Made by a program: the position numbers and the translations under genes. This document shows positions 5,353 to 5,650 of a stretch of 5,650 bases of DNA, one piece after another. Source of the stretch: an uncultured Ruminococcus sp. (GTDB taxonomy: Bacteria > Bacillota > Clostridia > Oscillospirales > Acutalibacteraceae); NCBI GenBank assembly GCA_902773165.1, contig CACYDO010000205.1:1-5650 (forward strand), given 5' to 3'. The notes below the pieces were generated by a model. That model was given only the letters and a program-made list of their open reading frames with translations. It did not search any database and was not told the DNA's origin. Each line of letters begins with the position of its first letter. Within the stretch, counting starts at the first letter, position 1.

Positions 5353-5650
5353 TTAGCCCTTAACGATCTTTTCCTTGACCTTAGCAGCCTTACCCACTCT
5401 GTCACGCAGATAGTAGAGCTTTGCTCTTCTCACCTTACCGCGTCTTACTACCTTAACGTCCTTTACGTTCGGGCAGTGAAGGGGGAACACTCTCTCAACG
5501 CCAACACCGTATGCAACGCGTCTTACAGTAAATGTTTCGGAAACGCCGCTTGATCTCTTTGCGATGACAGTACCCTCGAACATCTGGATTCTCTCTCTGT
5601 CACCCTCGCGAATGTTAACGCTTACTCTTACAGTGTCGCCAACGTGGAAA
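5353..5650 (-). CDS. rplS: Ribosomal protein L19, 5' end outside the window
   Basis: Component of the large ribosomal subunit at the interface with the 30S subunit. The 98 visible residues run from FHVGDTVRVSV, through the family signature around MFEGTVIAKR, SETFTVRRVAYGVG and ERVFPLH, to VVRRGKVRRAKLYYLRDR and the basic C-terminus ending in VKG. L19 is about 115 residues, so some 15-20 N-terminal residues lie beyond position 5650. The methionine at 5583 is internal, since the frame continues upstream with family-consistent sequence (VNIREGDRERIQ). In Firmicutes rplS usually ends the rpsP-rimM-trmD-rplS operon and is followed by lepB or rbgA, as here. Downstream come an inverted-repeat element that begins right after the stop codon, and then a terminator. 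Confidence 0.97.
   Translation of the reverse strand, partial: FHVGDTVRVSVNIREGDRERIQMFEGTVIAKRSSGVSETFTVRRVAYGVGVERVFPLHCPNVKDVKVVRRGKVRRAKLYYLRDRVGKAAKVKEKIVKG

Noticed and set aside
5239..5553. A 104-codon open frame on the plus strand crossing the hairpin element and rplS
   Set aside because: Its second half is antisense to ribosomal protein L19 and its first half is the inverted-repeat element; no start signal and no protein-like conservation to be seen.
1..5650. CRISPR arrays, tRNA or rRNA genes, transposases or phage genes
   Set aside because: No regularly spaced direct repeats, no cloverleaf-like sequence and no mobile-element proteins were found on either strand.

Overview
The window looks like chromosomal housekeeping DNA from a Gram-positive anaerobe of the Clostridia, most likely a Ruminococcus-like member of the Oscillospiraceae. 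This rests on the gene order rplS-lepB-rbgA-rnhB-yraN, which is typical of Firmicutes, on strong AAGGAG/AAGGTGG-type ribosome binding sites, AT-rich intergenic DNA with classic T-tract terminators, and a clostridial-looking L-lactate dehydrogenase. The genus is an inference; no marker here fixes it.

Layout, left to right: a complete L-lactate dehydrogenase (ldh, minus, 4-966); a short divergent regulatory region (967-1073) with a very good promoter for ldh and a perfect 9-bp inverted repeat; a YgjP-like zinc metalloprotease (plus, 1074-2045) that starts at TTG and carries a tandem duplication of its N-terminal module; a bidirectional terminator (2049-2081); then a leftward block read from right to left: 3' part of rplS (ribosomal protein L19, cut by the window edge at 5650), lepB (signal peptidase I), rbgA (50S assembly GTPase), rnhB (ribonuclease HII) and yraN (PD-(D/E)XK nuclease-like). 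rbgA and rnhB overlap by 14 nt and rnhB and yraN are 2 nt apart, so these three form an operon. lepB is separated from rplS and from rbgA by strong intrinsic terminators, so it appears to be its own transcription unit, with rbgA restarting from its own leader.

Together the leftward genes serve translation and growth: L19 is a 50S protein, RbgA matures the 50S subunit, LepB processes exported proteins, RNase HII removes ribonucleotides/RNA primers from DNA and YraN is a nuclease-like protein of uncertain role. ldh supplies fermentative NAD+ regeneration.

The most unusual item is in the 316-bp gap between rplS and lepB. From the base after the rplS stop codon to 12 bp before the rplS terminator (5196-5352) the DNA is one long imperfect inverted repeat that folds into a single multi-tier hairpin. 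Its non-Watson-Crick positions are G-U pairs when read on the plus strand, opposite to the flanking genes. It looks like a MITE/REP-like dispersed element or a structured RNA. Other points for a second look are the duplicated module of the protease, the perfect 19-bp palindrome in the rbgA leader, the inverted repeat over the ldh promoter, and the 64-residue basic extension of RbgA. No CRISPR array, tRNA, rRNA, transposase or phage gene was seen.
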